Source of the DNA: Phycisphaerae bacterium
GTDB lineage: Bacteria; Planctomycetota; Phycisphaerae; UBA1845; Fen-1342
Reading direction: 5' to 3'
Length of the DNA stretch: 62,914 nucleotides
NCBI GenBank assembly: GCA_028277645.1
Contig: JANQFV010000029.1
Span: 1-62,914 of the forward strand
Under the pieces are notes generated by a model. The model saw only the letters and a program-made list of their open reading frames with translations, did no database searches and was not told where the DNA came from. A program made the position numbers and the translations under genes. This document shows, one piece after another, positions 42,760 to 51,064 of the stretch. Within the stretch, counting starts at the first letter, position 1. Each line of letters opens with the position of its first letter.

Positions 42760-43845
42760 GTGGAAGACGCACGCAAACGCGAGATTCGCAAGGATAACGA
42801 GCAGGTCGCAGGCATCCTCGACCAACTCGATGCAAACCGCCCGCCCTCCGGACGCGGCGAGGCGCGGGCGGCGGAACGTTACGCATACCGAATCGAGTCG
42901 GTGCTGCTGGAGATGCGCGACGCGTCGGGCACGCTGGTGCAACACGCGGCGCGGCCACGCAATATCAGCCGTTCCGGCATGTCGCTGCTGGTGGGCAACT
43001 TCGTCTACCCGGGCACGGCTTGCTGTTTGCGGCTCACCAGCGAGTACGAGCACAAGCAGGCCGTGACGGGCAAGGTCATACGCTGTCAGTACGTCGTCGG
43101 GTCCGGGGCGGTATACGAGATCGGCGTGCAGTTTGATCGGCCGATCGACGTGGCCATGTTTCATCGCAGCGCGGTGATGACGCGCGTTCTGTTGGTGGAT
43201 GTGGACGAGTTCAATCACCGGCTGCTGGAGAGTCTGGCGAAGTCGCTGTCACTGCAACTGACGTGCATGTTCAAGGGCGACCAAGTCGTGGACGAAGCGA
43301 CGACGGCATCCTTTGACCTATTGCTTTTGGACGTGGATTCGGCCGAGCTGGATGGGCTTCGGCTGATCAAGGAGCTGCGATCGCAGGGCTATAGTCGCTC
43401 GGTCATCGCGCTGACGGATTCGGAAGCGGACGACACACGCAAGGCGTGTTTCGAAGCGGGTTGCACGGACTGCGTACTGAAGCCGCTCACGCGCGCAACA
43501 CTCGAAGCGCTCATCGGTACGACGCGCCGCGAGCCGGTGCTCAGCACACTTGTACACGAAGCCGACATGGCGGAGCTGATCGACGCGTTTGTGCAGAGCC
43601 TGTCCGATGGGGTGAGCGAGATCGAGGTCGCCTTCGGCAAGCAGGATGAAGAGACGCTCAAGCGGCTGACGCGATCGCTCAAGGGACAGGCCGCCGCCTG
43701 CGGCTTCGAGATGATCAGCACTGCGGCGGCAGCGGTAAATACGGCGGTGGCCGAATCGTCAGAGGCAGACGCGCTGCGTGAGAAGCTGAACGAGCTGATT
43801 CGCTTGTGTCTGGCAGCCCGGCCCGCGAATATCTACCACGAATAA
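42760..43845 (+). CDS. PilZ - response-regulator receiver - HPt-like fusion protein
   Basis: A 361-aa signalling protein starting at GTG 42760, with GAGGT upstream. Residues about 38-135 are a PilZ domain (AERYAYR, then RNISRSGMSLL), the c-di-GMP-binding fold. Residues about 142-258 are a receiver domain: acidic pair region VDVDE, phospho-acceptor Asp191 (LLLLDVDSAE), Thr219 and Lys241. Residues about 265-355 look like an HPt four-helix bundle, but the phospho-His place is Arg305 in TRSLKGQAAACGFE. It probably integrates c-di-GMP and phosphorylation signals; the HPt-like end cannot accept phosphate in the usual way. Confidence 0.82.
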   Translation: MEDARKREIRKDNEQVAGILDQLDANRPPSGRGEARAAERYAYRIESVLLEMRDASGTLVQHAARPRNISRSGMSLLVGNFVYPGTACCLRLTSEYEHKQAVTGKVIRCQYVVGSGAVYEIGVQFDRPIDVAMFHRSAVMTRVLLVDVDEFNHRLLESLAKSLSLQLTCMFKGDQVVDEATTASFDLLLLDVDSAELDGLRLIKELRSQGYSRSVIALTDSEADDTRKACFEAGCTDCVLKPLTRATLEALIGTTRREPVLSTLVHEADMAELIDAFVQSLSDGVSEIEVAFGKQDEETLKRLTRSLKGQAAACGFEMISTAAAAVNTAVAESSEADALREKLNELIRLCLAARPANIYHE

Positions 43846-44086
43846 AGAGCGGTCGTGGCCGCCACGGTTGGGGGGCGCCCGTCAAGTTACGTTGGCCTGC
43901 ACAATTCTCGCCGAGACGCGTTCTGCTCGTGCCGTCGGTAACGGGGCCGGTGTGCCGCAGAGCTAAAATGGGCGTGATTGGCAGTGATGGAGGCTCTTCA
44001 CGATGGAATTGAGTAAGCCCCTTGGATTAGAATGCCCGCTTGCGGACAGGTAAATGGGAAATCTCGATTAAAGAAGTGTTTGCGCT

Positions 44087-45517
44087 ATGAGTGTGTCTTC
44101 AACGCAGTCTGCCCCATCCGGAAACCCTCTAAGCAACGTTGTCCACGAATACATCAATGGACTACGAGGGCTGTTCACTTGCCCCAGAGAGATCTGGTTC
44201 GCGTTCCTGATCAAGGTGATGGAGAGCCTCTGTTACTTCTCCTCCGTCCTGGTGTTGATGGCGTTCCTGACGCAGGACATGGGCCTTTCCGACGTGTCGG
44301 CCGGGACCATCTTCGGGATTTTCTCCGCATCCATGTCGTTCTTCATGCTGTTCGTGGGTTTCATCGCGGACTCGTTGGGCGTCAAGAAGGCCCTGATCGT
44401 GGGGTTGGTCATCGCGCTGGTCGGGCGCATGTCCATCGCCTTCACCACGTCCCCCTGGATTGTCTACCCCGGTCTGCTCGTGCTGTCCGTCGGCTTCGCC
44501 TACATGATCCCGCTCCTCGCGGCAGCGGTTGCGTTATTCAGTACGAAACCAACGCAGAAGTTTGCTTTCTCCTGGTACTACGTGGTGATGAACATCGGCA
44601 GCCTCTTGGCCGGTCTGAGCCTCGACTGGTTGCGCGGGATGTTCACGCAGACCATTCAGTTGTCCGCGCTCGGAATGAACATCGCTGTGCGCCCCACACA
44701 GATGATCTTCCTCGTGGCCGTGGTCACCACGATCCTGTCCATGATCATTGTGACCTTCTGCATCCGGTCGAAAATCCCGGCGGCGGAATCAGCGGAGGGC
44801 CAAACGCCTGACCCTGCAGAGGTGAAGAAGACCGACGCGCCCGACACCGACTCCAGGAAATCGCCGTATCAGGTCATGCTGGAGGTCGTCCGCGAGAAGA
44901 CCTTCTGGATCTTCATCGTCTTCATCTTTCTCCTGGTCATGGTCAAGATGATATTCCAGTACAACCATTCCCTGTACCCGCTTTACATGGAACGTATCGA
45001 CCTCAAGTTGTGGACTGGAAAGCTCTATGCCATCAACCCGGCGATAGTGATCGTTCTGGTTCCCGTGATGACCGCCATCACGAGCAGAATGAACGCTTAC
45101 AAGGTTATTCTCTACGGCAGTTTCATTGCGGCCGGGTCTGTCTTCTTCATGGGGCTTGGTGAATCGATCGTTTACATCGTACTTTTCCAGGTGGTGCTGT
45201 CCATAGGCGAGGCCATATATTCACCTCGGGTCTATGACTACACCGCCAGCATCGCCCCTCCGGGCCGGGAAGCCAGCTATATGGCCTATTCCAAGGCCCC
45301 CATGTTCTTCGCGAAAGTGGCTGCCGGCCCCGCCTCCGGTTTTCTGTTGTTGCACCTGTGCCCGGAACAGGGTGAAAGAAATACAGAACTGATGTGGATC
45401 ATTGTCGGGATCAGTACTGTCATCTCCCCCATCACGCTGTGGCTGGGGCGCAAATGGCTGGATGTGGAAACGCGGAAGAAGGCCATGGACGACAGCGCGG
45501 CAATAGCTTCCGCCTAG
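44087..45517 (+). CDS. Major facilitator superfamily transporter
   Basis: A 476-aa protein with about 12 membrane helices. The MFS loop 2-3 signature is seen as GFIADSLGVKKALIVG. A cytoplasmic loop with many charged residues (about 230-270) divides the halves. The general style recalls POT/PTR peptide transporters, but the diagnostic motif is not clear. Substrate unknown. The ATG has only a weak AAAGAAG upstream. By eye the gene is less GC-rich than its neighbours and could have been acquired. Confidence 0.82.
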   Translation: MSVSSTQSAPSGNPLSNVVHEYINGLRGLFTCPREIWFAFLIKVMESLCYFSSVLVLMAFLTQDMGLSDVSAGTIFGIFSASMSFFMLFVGFIADSLGVKKALIVGLVIALVGRMSIAFTTSPWIVYPGLLVLSVGFAYMIPLLAAAVALFSTKPTQKFAFSWYYVVMNIGSLLAGLSLDWLRGMFTQTIQLSALGMNIAVRPTQMIFLVAVVTTILSMIIVTFCIRSKIPAAESAEGQTPDPAEVKKTDAPDTDSRKSPYQVMLEVVREKTFWIFIVFIFLLVMVKMIFQYNHSLYPLYMERIDLKLWTGKLYAINPAIVIVLVPVMTAITSRMNAYKVILYGSFIAAGSVFFMGLGESIVYIVLFQVVLSIGEAIYSPRVYDYTASIAPPGREASYMAYSKAPMFFAKVAAGPASGFLLLHLCPEQGERNTELMWIIVGISTVISPITLWLGRKWLDVETRKKAMDDSAAIASA

Positions 45518-45586
45518 CCGCCTTGTTCAGGTCGTTGTCATGCTCGCCGGGCGCCATGCGGGCGGCGACGATGAAATTCCATTCAT

Positions 45587-45622
45587 AACCCCAACGTCGC
45601 TTCCGCGCGGAAGCCGGGGTTT
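45587..45622 (+). terminator. Terminator-like hairpin after the MFS gene
   Basis: AACCCC pairs with GGGGTT and encloses an inner CTTCCG/CGGAAG stem; TTT ends it. Confidence 0.55.
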
Positions 45623-45772
45623 CGCCATAGTTTGGCCACTCGGCGCTGCTGCAACGCGCGCCGACTTGCAGTCGTGTGCGTCTTCCTGCATCATCAGGGG
45701 AAGCTGTTGACGGCGCGCAAGTGGAGCGTTCGCCGACGGTAACGAGCGGAATTGCTCGGGGAAGAGTACGCG

Positions 45773-45846
45773 GCGCCCGTAGCTCAGCTGGATAGAGCAG
45801 CGGACTTCTAATCCGCAGGTCGCAGGTTCGAATCCTGCCGGGCGCG
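45773..45846 (+). tRNA. tRNA-Arg(TCT)
   Basis: A 74-nt cloverleaf. The acceptor GCGCCCG pairs with CGGGCGC, discriminator G. The anticodon arm GCGGA-CTTCTAA-TCCGC gives UCU. The T-arm is GCAGG-TTCGAAT-CCTGC. CCA is not encoded. An integrase remnant lies downstream. Confidence 0.95.
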
Positions 45847-46004
45847 ATAGGAGACGTCGGGGGACTAACGGTGTCAGAACTTCCGTGCGTAGTGCAAGTT
45901 ACGGTTGAGGCCCGCGGACGGGTTTGAGCACGAGTAGGGGTCTGACGGTGACAGGCAGGGGTCCACGGTGAATGGAGTTCCTACATGCAGACCTACAAGC
46001 TGGC

Positions 46005-46202
46005 CTACAAGCCAGCCAAGAAGCTGACGCAGCCTGCCTGCGTTGTGACGACGTGATTCTGATGCTGGGGAGTGAGATCGGGCAGTGCTTCCAGTGCATC
46101 CCGTTGATCCTGGGCGAGCATGTGCGTGTACCAATCCATCGTGAGGGTGATCGTGGAGTATTGTGCGAATCGTTGAGTCACACTGGGAGTGGTACTTCGA
46201 GC
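46005..46202 (-). pseudogene. C-terminal remnant of a tyrosine integrase
   Basis: The minus-strand frame holds the end of a phage-type integrase: RFAQYSTITLTMDWYTH contains the last catalytic region with the nucleophile Tyr, followed by an ALEALPDL segment typical of this family. The catalytic Arg and the first His-x-x-Arg region are absent, and the upstream sequence belongs to the Fur-family gene. It lies 160 bases from tRNA-Arg and marks a decayed integration event. Confidence 0.72.
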
Positions 46203-46207
46203 GCCGT

Positions 46208-46591
46208 TCATGCTTGCGCCCCGCACGTGTCGCAAAAACCGAATAGCACAATGTCGTGCCCGGTCATGCGAAACCCCCTAGGCAGCAACTTCTTCAAGCC
46301 CTCGACACAGCCCTCCAGATCGAAAACCGCGTCGCAACGGCGGCACCGGAAGTGGTGATGGTGGTGCTCGGCGGCGGACTGCAACTCATACCGCGCTGGC
46401 TCCCCCGGCAGTGCAACCGGATGGATCGCGTGATCCTCAACCATGCGCTTCAGCGTGCGGTAGACGGTCGCGAGGTTGAGCGAAGGCACGTGTTCACGGG
46501 CCGCGTCGAGAATCTCCTGCGGGCCCAGCGGACGCCCCGCTGAGGCGAAGGCACTTTCGATCGCAACCCTCTGTGGTGTCTGACGTTGCAC
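46208..46591 (-). CDS. Fur-family metalloregulator (Zur/PerR type)
   Basis: A 127-aa regulator. GTG 46591 has AAGGAG upstream and is preferred to earlier codons. Residues about 1-75 are the winged helix (TPQRVAIESAF, NLATVYRTLKRMVED). The dimer domain carries HHHHHF, then CRRC and CDTC, the two CxxC pairs that bind structural zinc. It may sense zinc, iron or peroxide. A neighbouring P-type ATPase and COG0523 fragment favour zinc. Two near-palindromic boxes upstream suggest self-regulation. The stop is six bases from an integrase remnant. Confidence 0.85.
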   Translation of the reverse strand: MQRQTPQRVAIESAFASAGRPLGPQEILDAAREHVPSLNLATVYRTLKRMVEDHAIHPVALPGEPARYELQSAAEHHHHHFRCRRCDAVFDLEGCVEGLKKLLPRGFRMTGHDIVLFGFCDTCGAQA

Positions 46592-46668
46592 GAATCGCTC
46601 CTTGGAGCACCAAGTCGCGGCGGAAGCGACCGCCGGCACTGAGGATCTTAGGTTCGCCAGAGTGTACT

Positions 46669-46684
46669 TGCAAATGCATTCGCA
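46669..46684. promoter_or_regulatory. Fur/Zur-type box 1
   Basis: TGCAAATGCATTCGCA matches its reverse complement at 14 of 16 bases. It lies 77 bases upstream of the Fur-family GTG and shares the core TGCAAATGCA with box 2. Confidence 0.65.
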
Positions 46685-46700
46685 GCCGGTATCCTGCACA

Positions 46701-46716
46701 TGCAAATGCACTTGCA
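46701..46716. promoter_or_regulatory. Fur/Zur-type box 2
   Basis: TGCAAATGCACTTGCA, a second near-palindrome at 14 of 16. It is centred 32 bases (three helical turns) from box 1, so bound dimers would sit on the same face of DNA between the divergent genes. Confidence 0.65.
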
Positions 46717-46743
46717 GCCTTAGGTGGGAGCAGGAGCGTTCGT

Positions 46744-47079
46744 GTGCAGCGAATTGAGCAGTTCAGGCCAGCACTGGTCAGCCGCCTGAAGCAGTGGAAG
46801 CGACGCAAGCGACCGCGCTTAGCGGCGCGTGGCCGTGGGTGGCGTCCCTGGGGGCGTGTTGCTCGGGGCGGCGCATCTGCGGAATCGGGATTGGAGTTGC
46901 CGTTGTGGCTGCGCGACCGTGTGCGAGGGTTGATGCAGCGTCCGCTTGCAACCCTGCGGCGTTGGCATTGGGAAGGCGGGATAGGAATGTCGCATCGAGT
47001 TTGTATTCGTCAACTGGCTTACCGAGGGCCGAATCACACGTGGGCGGGTTCCGTTTGGTTGGCTGAGCACCCTGCGTGA
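46744..47079 (+). CDS. Possible Arg-rich small protein downstream of the Fur boxes
   Basis: GTG 46744 has AGGAG seven bases upstream and opens a frame of 111 codons. The predicted product is Arg/Trp-rich (LKQWKRRKRPRLAARGR) and resembles nothing I know. A competing frame at 46794-47066 is open too, so the coding call is weak. It may be a remnant or a real small member of the Fur regulon. Confidence 0.35.
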   Translation: MQRIEQFRPALVSRLKQWKRRKRPRLAARGRGWRPWGRVARGGASAESGLELPLWLRDRVRGLMQRPLATLRRWHWEGGIGMSHRVCIRQLAYRGPNHTWAGSVWLAEHPA

Positions 47080-47177
47080 GGCCGGACTACGCAACGTTAC
47101 GGCCACGCCCTTTCCTTGCCACCGGAGTCTTGCACGCGCTTGATTGCAGTACGCGACATCGATAGAGACCAGACGCT

Positions 47178-49187
47178 ATGAATGACAACAGCGCCACAAT
47201 CCAGGCCGGATTTGGTAGTACGCCTCGCGACGAACGAACTCGACTCGATCCACATTTGATCGTTGTCATGATCGGCACGGTGACGTTGCTGTGCTCTGTC
47301 TTGGCCTATCAGTTGTTCGAGACACCCGAGCAACCCGCCATGTTGGCAATGCTGGCGGCGTTACTGCTTGGCGCTCCGGTTGTTTACGACGCGGCAATCG
47401 GCCTGGTCCAGCGCGGCAAGGAGGCCGGTAGCTCGCATATGGAAGAACTCGTGGCCCTGGCGGTCCTGGCCTCGTTCGCATCAGGCCAGTACGTGGAAGC
47501 TGCCGCTGTGGCGCTGTTCATGGTGTTGGCATCACTCATCGAGAACCGCACTGCTGCCGGCGCGCGGCAGACAATCGAATCGCTTATCCGAATTACGCCG
47601 AGCAAAGCCCGACGCGTCGTGGACGACCACGAAACGGAAGTGGCGGCGACCGACCTCGTGCCAGGTGACACGGTGCTGGTGGCCCCGGGTGACAACGTCC
47701 CATGTGACGGCGTGATTCTCGATGGCGCCAGCGCTTTGGATGAACGCAGCATCACTGGCGAATCGCTACCCGTGGACAAACGGCGCAACGACGGTGTGTT
47801 TGCCGGAAGTGTCAATCAGACGGGCGCATTACGCATCCGTGTAGAGAAACCAATTGCGGACAGCACGCTGGGGCGCGTGCAGTCTTTGATCGTCCAGGCC
47901 GCGTCCTCGAAAACACCCATCACGCGCATGCTTGACGAATATGCAGGTTATTACACGCCGCTGGTGCTTTGCATTGCCGGCATCATCGTGTTCTTCACAC
48001 GCGATCTCGATCGCGCCATCAGTTTTCTTCTGATTGCCTGCCCATGTGCCATTATCATAGCTGGTCCGACGGCTCTGGTAGCCGCCTTGAGCGCGGCGGC
48101 CCGCGTGGGCGTTCTGATCAAAAGCGTCACCGACATCGAAGTCGCTCGGAAGCTAACCGCAATCGTGCTCGACAAGACCGGGACGCTAACCACCGGCAAT
48201 CTCGCTGTGACACGGCTACATCCCGTTGCGAACACCGACCCGGCTCACTTGTTACGATTGGCGGCGTCGCTTGAGCAACATTCCCGTCACCCCATTGCGC
48301 GTGCCGTGGTGGCCATGGCGCAGCGTGCGAGGATCGACTTGTCAGCGGTCGAGGACTTCGAAGAAGTGGCAGGTCATGGCGTGCGTGGCACGCTCGACGG
48401 CCGTGACGTCATGGCTGGCAGACACACATGGATTCGAGAATGCGGTGTCGATATTCCCGCCAACCTGCTCGCTGATGCAGGTAGCATGAGTGTGCTATTG
48501 GTTGCCGAGCGGGGCCGTTGTGTCGGATGGGTGGGGTTGTCGGATCAAGCCCGGGATGGTGCCGGGCGGATCCTTAACGGACTGCGGGATTTGGGGCTTC
48601 AACAGCGAATCATGGTGACTGGCGACCGTCGTGGCCCCGCCGAACACATCGCCGAATCACTCGATCTCACGGGAATGGTTGCTGAGGCGTTGCCGGGCGA
48701 CAAACTCGACATCGTCCGACAGCTGAGGCAACGAGGCCATACGGTCGCCGTTGTCGGCGATGGCGTCAACGATGGACCGGCGTTGGCGGCCGCCGACTTG
48801 TCCATCGCCATGGGCGCCGCCGGATCGGATGTGGCAATTAACGCCGCCTCCATCGCGCTGATGAACAGCCAGCTCAACCGGTTGCCCTTTCTCGTGCGAC
48901 TATCCCGCGTAACCACCCACGTGATTCGACAGAACATCGTATTTGTCATGCTCTATATCGTCACCATGATTGTGATGCTAACTGTTGGCTACATCACGCC
49001 GCTTGTGGCTGCCATCGCGCACGGCTTGAGCTCCATTGTTGTTGTCTTCAACTCGGCACGCCTGAGCCGTGAAGGTGAAGACCTGCCGCTGCTTGAGTGT
49101 GCAGAGCGTGATCGAGCAGCCCAAGCCACGAAACGCACCGAGCGCGTACGGCTGATGCCTGTTGTTTCAGCCGACCCCGTGGCTTAA
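47178..49187 (+). CDS. Heavy-metal P1B-type ATPase without N-terminal metal-binding domain
   Basis: A 669-aa ion pump. Membrane metal site CPC at residues 288-290 (IACPCAIIIAG), phosphorylation motif DKTGT at Asp332, SRHPIA for the soft-metal HP locus, TGES in the actuator and GDGVNDGPAL in the hinge are all intact. No N-terminal CxxC domain precedes the first helices. The last helix has HGLSSIVVVFN, which recalls the P1B-4 HEGS motif, while CPC recalls P1B-1/2, so the metal cannot be assigned firmly. The Fur-family gene and COG0523 fragment favour zinc or a related divalent ion. Confidence 0.9.
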   Translation: MNDNSATIQAGFGSTPRDERTRLDPHLIVVMIGTVTLLCSVLAYQLFETPEQPAMLAMLAALLLGAPVVYDAAIGLVQRGKEAGSSHMEELVALAVLASFASGQYVEAAAVALFMVLASLIENRTAAGARQTIESLIRITPSKARRVVDDHETEVAATDLVPGDTVLVAPGDNVPCDGVILDGASALDERSITGESLPVDKRRNDGVFAGSVNQTGALRIRVEKPIADSTLGRVQSLIVQAASSKTPITRMLDEYAGYYTPLVLCIAGIIVFFTRDLDRAISFLLIACPCAIIIAGPTALVAALSAAARVGVLIKSVTDIEVARKLTAIVLDKTGTLTTGNLAVTRLHPVANTDPAHLLRLAASLEQHSRHPIARAVVAMAQRARIDLSAVEDFEEVAGHGVRGTLDGRDVMAGRHTWIRECGVDIPANLLADAGSMSVLLVAERGRCVGWVGLSDQARDGAGRILNGLRDLGLQQRIMVTGDRRGPAEHIAESLDLTGMVAEALPGDKLDIVRQLRQRGHTVAVVGDGVNDGPALAAADLSIAMGAAGSDVAINAASIALMNSQLNRLPFLVRLSRVTTHVIRQNIVFVMLYIVTMIVMLTVGYITPLVAAIAHGLSSIVVVFNSARLSREGEDLPLLECAERDRAAQATKRTERVRLMPVVSADPVA

Positions 49188-49241
49188 CGCATCGAGGGAT
49201 GAGGGTGCCTCCACACCGAAGAATGCGACAGGTCGCATCCT

Positions 49242-49355
49242 GTGCATAACCCGAATCTCCCTGTCAGCGTTCTGTCCGGCTGTCTCGGCGCCGGCAAGAC
49301 GACGCTGCTCCACGCACCGGGCGGGATTGTGTCTGACTATTCGTCGTTCTATTGA
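49242..49355 (+). pseudogene. 5' fragment of a COG0523 (CobW/ZNG1-type) GTPase gene
   Basis: GTG 49242 opens a frame whose first 24 residues match the start of COG0523 metallochaperone GTPases: LPVSVLSGCLGAGKTTLLH with a full Walker A. The family then continues with NHVL and about 280 more residues; here the match ends near 49310 and a stop follows at 49353. The family GxLGAGKTT normally has Phe where Cys stands. It is a truncated remnant 54 bases behind the metal ATPase. Confidence 0.72.
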
Positions 49356-49450
49356 ATACGGAGAATACCCGCGCCCTCACCGGGTAACGGAGCCGGCGGC
49401 ACGGGCTCGCGTCGCTGTCGGTGGATAGGCGCTGATTACCGGCGCGGACG

Positions 49451-49678
49451 CTACGCCCCGATTGCCACCAACCGGTCGATCGGCACCCCCGCTCGCTCAA
49501 GGGCCGCGGTGCTGGCCTCCTGATCCGCGGCGTCGATGCGAATTGCCGAGCCGCAGTCGCTGCTTAGCTGTCGCGGCGTCGGGATCAATTTCGCCGCGAG
49601 CCCGGCCTTCTTCAGCACGCGCTCCGCCTGGATGGCGTGGCTGGTGCTGTAGACCAGAATGATGGCGACCGTATTCAT
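49451..49678 (-). CDS. DUF3343 protein (putative Se/S carrier)
   Basis: A 75-aa protein of the DUF3343 group: VAIILVYSTSHAIQAERVLKKAG, then KLIPTPRQLSSDCG with the Cys close to the end of the conserved part. These proteins occur with YedE, YedF/TusA and a class-V aminotransferase in selenium-related gene sets. The ATG overlaps the aminotransferase stop (ATGA). It is the last gene of the operon. Confidence 0.8.
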   Translation of the reverse strand: MNTVAIILVYSTSHAIQAERVLKKAGLAAKLIPTPRQLSSDCGSAIRIDAADQEASTAALERAGVPIDRLVAIGA

Positions 49679-50829
49679 GACTCGATCTCGGCCAGCTTAG
49701 CGACGGCGGAGATGGTCTGATCGATTTCACGCTCGGTAGTAAACGGCCCGGGGGCAAGGCGGACCGTGCCGTCAGGCAGCGTGCCGAGCGATCGATGAGC
49801 CAGAGGTGCACAGTGAAGACCCGGGCGGCACATGATATCGAACTGCTCGTCCAGGACCAGCGCGGCTTCGGAACATGGCATACCGTCGATCACGAAGGAA
49901 ACGATGCCGGTTTGTTTGGCAGGGTCACACGGCCCAACAATGGCAACGCGCGGGACGCGGGCCAGCCCGTCGATCAGCCGGCCGGTGAGCCGCGCCTCAT
50001 GCATGCGGATGGTTTCGACACCGCGTTCCAGGACGTAGCGAACACTGGCCGCCAGACCGGCTAACCCGAGAATGTTGGATGTGCCACCTTCGTACCGATC
50101 CGGTAGAAAGTCAGGTTGTACCTGGTCCTCGGATCGGCTGCCGGTACCGCCGCAGATCAGCGGAGGAAGGCGCGCAATGTCGAAATCTTCGCGAAAGGCC
50201 AGACCGCCGGTGCCCGTCGGGCCCAGCAACCCCTTGTGACCGGTGAAGGCGAGAATGTCAATGTGGTCGGCGGTGAGGTTGATCGGCGCGCAACCGGCGG
50301 TCTGCGCGGCGTCGACCAGAAGCGGGATGCCGCGCGCACTGGCAAGTTCGCCAATCTGACGGATCGGTAGCAGGGTACCGCTGACGTTGGAGGCGTGGTT
50401 CGCGACGATCAGGTGGGTCTCGGGGCGAATCAGGTCGTTGAGGGCTGACGCGTGCATAGTAGCGTCGCCCCCGCACGGCGCAACGCTGATCGACACGCCG
50501 CGCTGCTCGAGCATACGCAGGGGCCGCATGGCCGCGTTGTGCTCGATGCCGCTCGTAACAACGTGGGAACCCGGCGGCAAGAGGCCCTGAATCGCAATGT
50601 TGAGCGCCGTTGTGGCGTTGCTCGTGAACACGATTCGCAACGGGTTGGAGACGCCGAGAAGTTCGCCCAACGCCTCGCGGGCGTCGAGTCGGATTCGCTC
50701 GGCCTCGTTGGCAAGTCGGTGACCGCTACGACCGGGGCTCGCGCCCACGTCGTGGAGAAAACGTGTGATTGCTTCAATTACACACTCCGGCTTCGGCCAG
50801 GAAGTAGCCGCGTTATCGAGGTAGATCAT
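49675..50829 (-). CDS. Class-V aminotransferase, cysteine desulfurase/selenocysteine lyase-like
   Basis: A 384-aa PLP enzyme of the EF2568-type (TIGR01977) group. The opening IYLDNAATSWPKP, the cofactor Lys in AFTGHKGLLGPTGTGG and the late Cys in IMCRPGLHCAPLAH are visible. It likely removes sulfur or selenium from cysteine or selenocysteine and hands it to the TusA-like protein encoded upstream. Only about 18 bases separate it from that gene. The substrate preference is inferred from the operon. Confidence 0.86.
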   Translation of the reverse strand: MIYLDNAATSWPKPECVIEAITRFLHDVGASPGRSGHRLANEAERIRLDAREALGELLGVSNPLRIVFTSNATTALNIAIQGLLPPGSHVVTSGIEHNAAMRPLRMLEQRGVSISVAPCGGDATMHASALNDLIRPETHLIVANHASNVSGTLLPIRQIGELASARGIPLLVDAAQTAGCAPINLTADHIDILAFTGHKGLLGPTGTGGLAFREDFDIARLPPLICGGTGSRSEDQVQPDFLPDRYEGGTSNILGLAGLAASVRYVLERGVETIRMHEARLTGRLIDGLARVPRVAIVGPCDPAKQTGIVSFVIDGMPCSEAALVLDEQFDIMCRPGLHCAPLAHRSLGTLPDGTVRLAPGPFTTEREIDQTISAVAKLAEIES

Positions 50830-50847
50830 CGCAGGCGCGCCCAGCAG

Positions 50848-51060
50848 TTACTTCTCGAACGTCAGCGTGAAGACGTCTCCCTGTTCCTCGTAGCGCGCCT
50901 GCCAACCGAGTTTCTTGGCAGCGCGCGTGCAGTTGTGGACCTGCGTCATCGTGTCCACCTTGACAGAGACCTCACCGCTGCCAAGCTTCTCGAGCGCGGC
51001 GCGGGTCAGAATGACAGGTTGCGGACAGGAAAGTCCACGGGCGTCGACGTTCTCAGCCAT
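50848..51060 (-). CDS. TusA/YedF-type sulfur (selenium) carrier
   Basis: A 70-aa SirA/TusA-fold protein. The active Cys is in LSCPQPVIL (CPxP). ATG 51060 has GAGGTG upstream; the frame is open further back but the fold starts here. It carries persulfide or perselenide groups between enzymes. It follows the YedE gene by only a few bases. Confidence 0.88.
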   Translation of the reverse strand: MAENVDARGLSCPQPVILTRAALEKLGSGEVSVKVDTMTQVHNCTRAAKKLGWQARYEEQGDVFTLTFEK

Positions 51061-51064
51061 GGTG

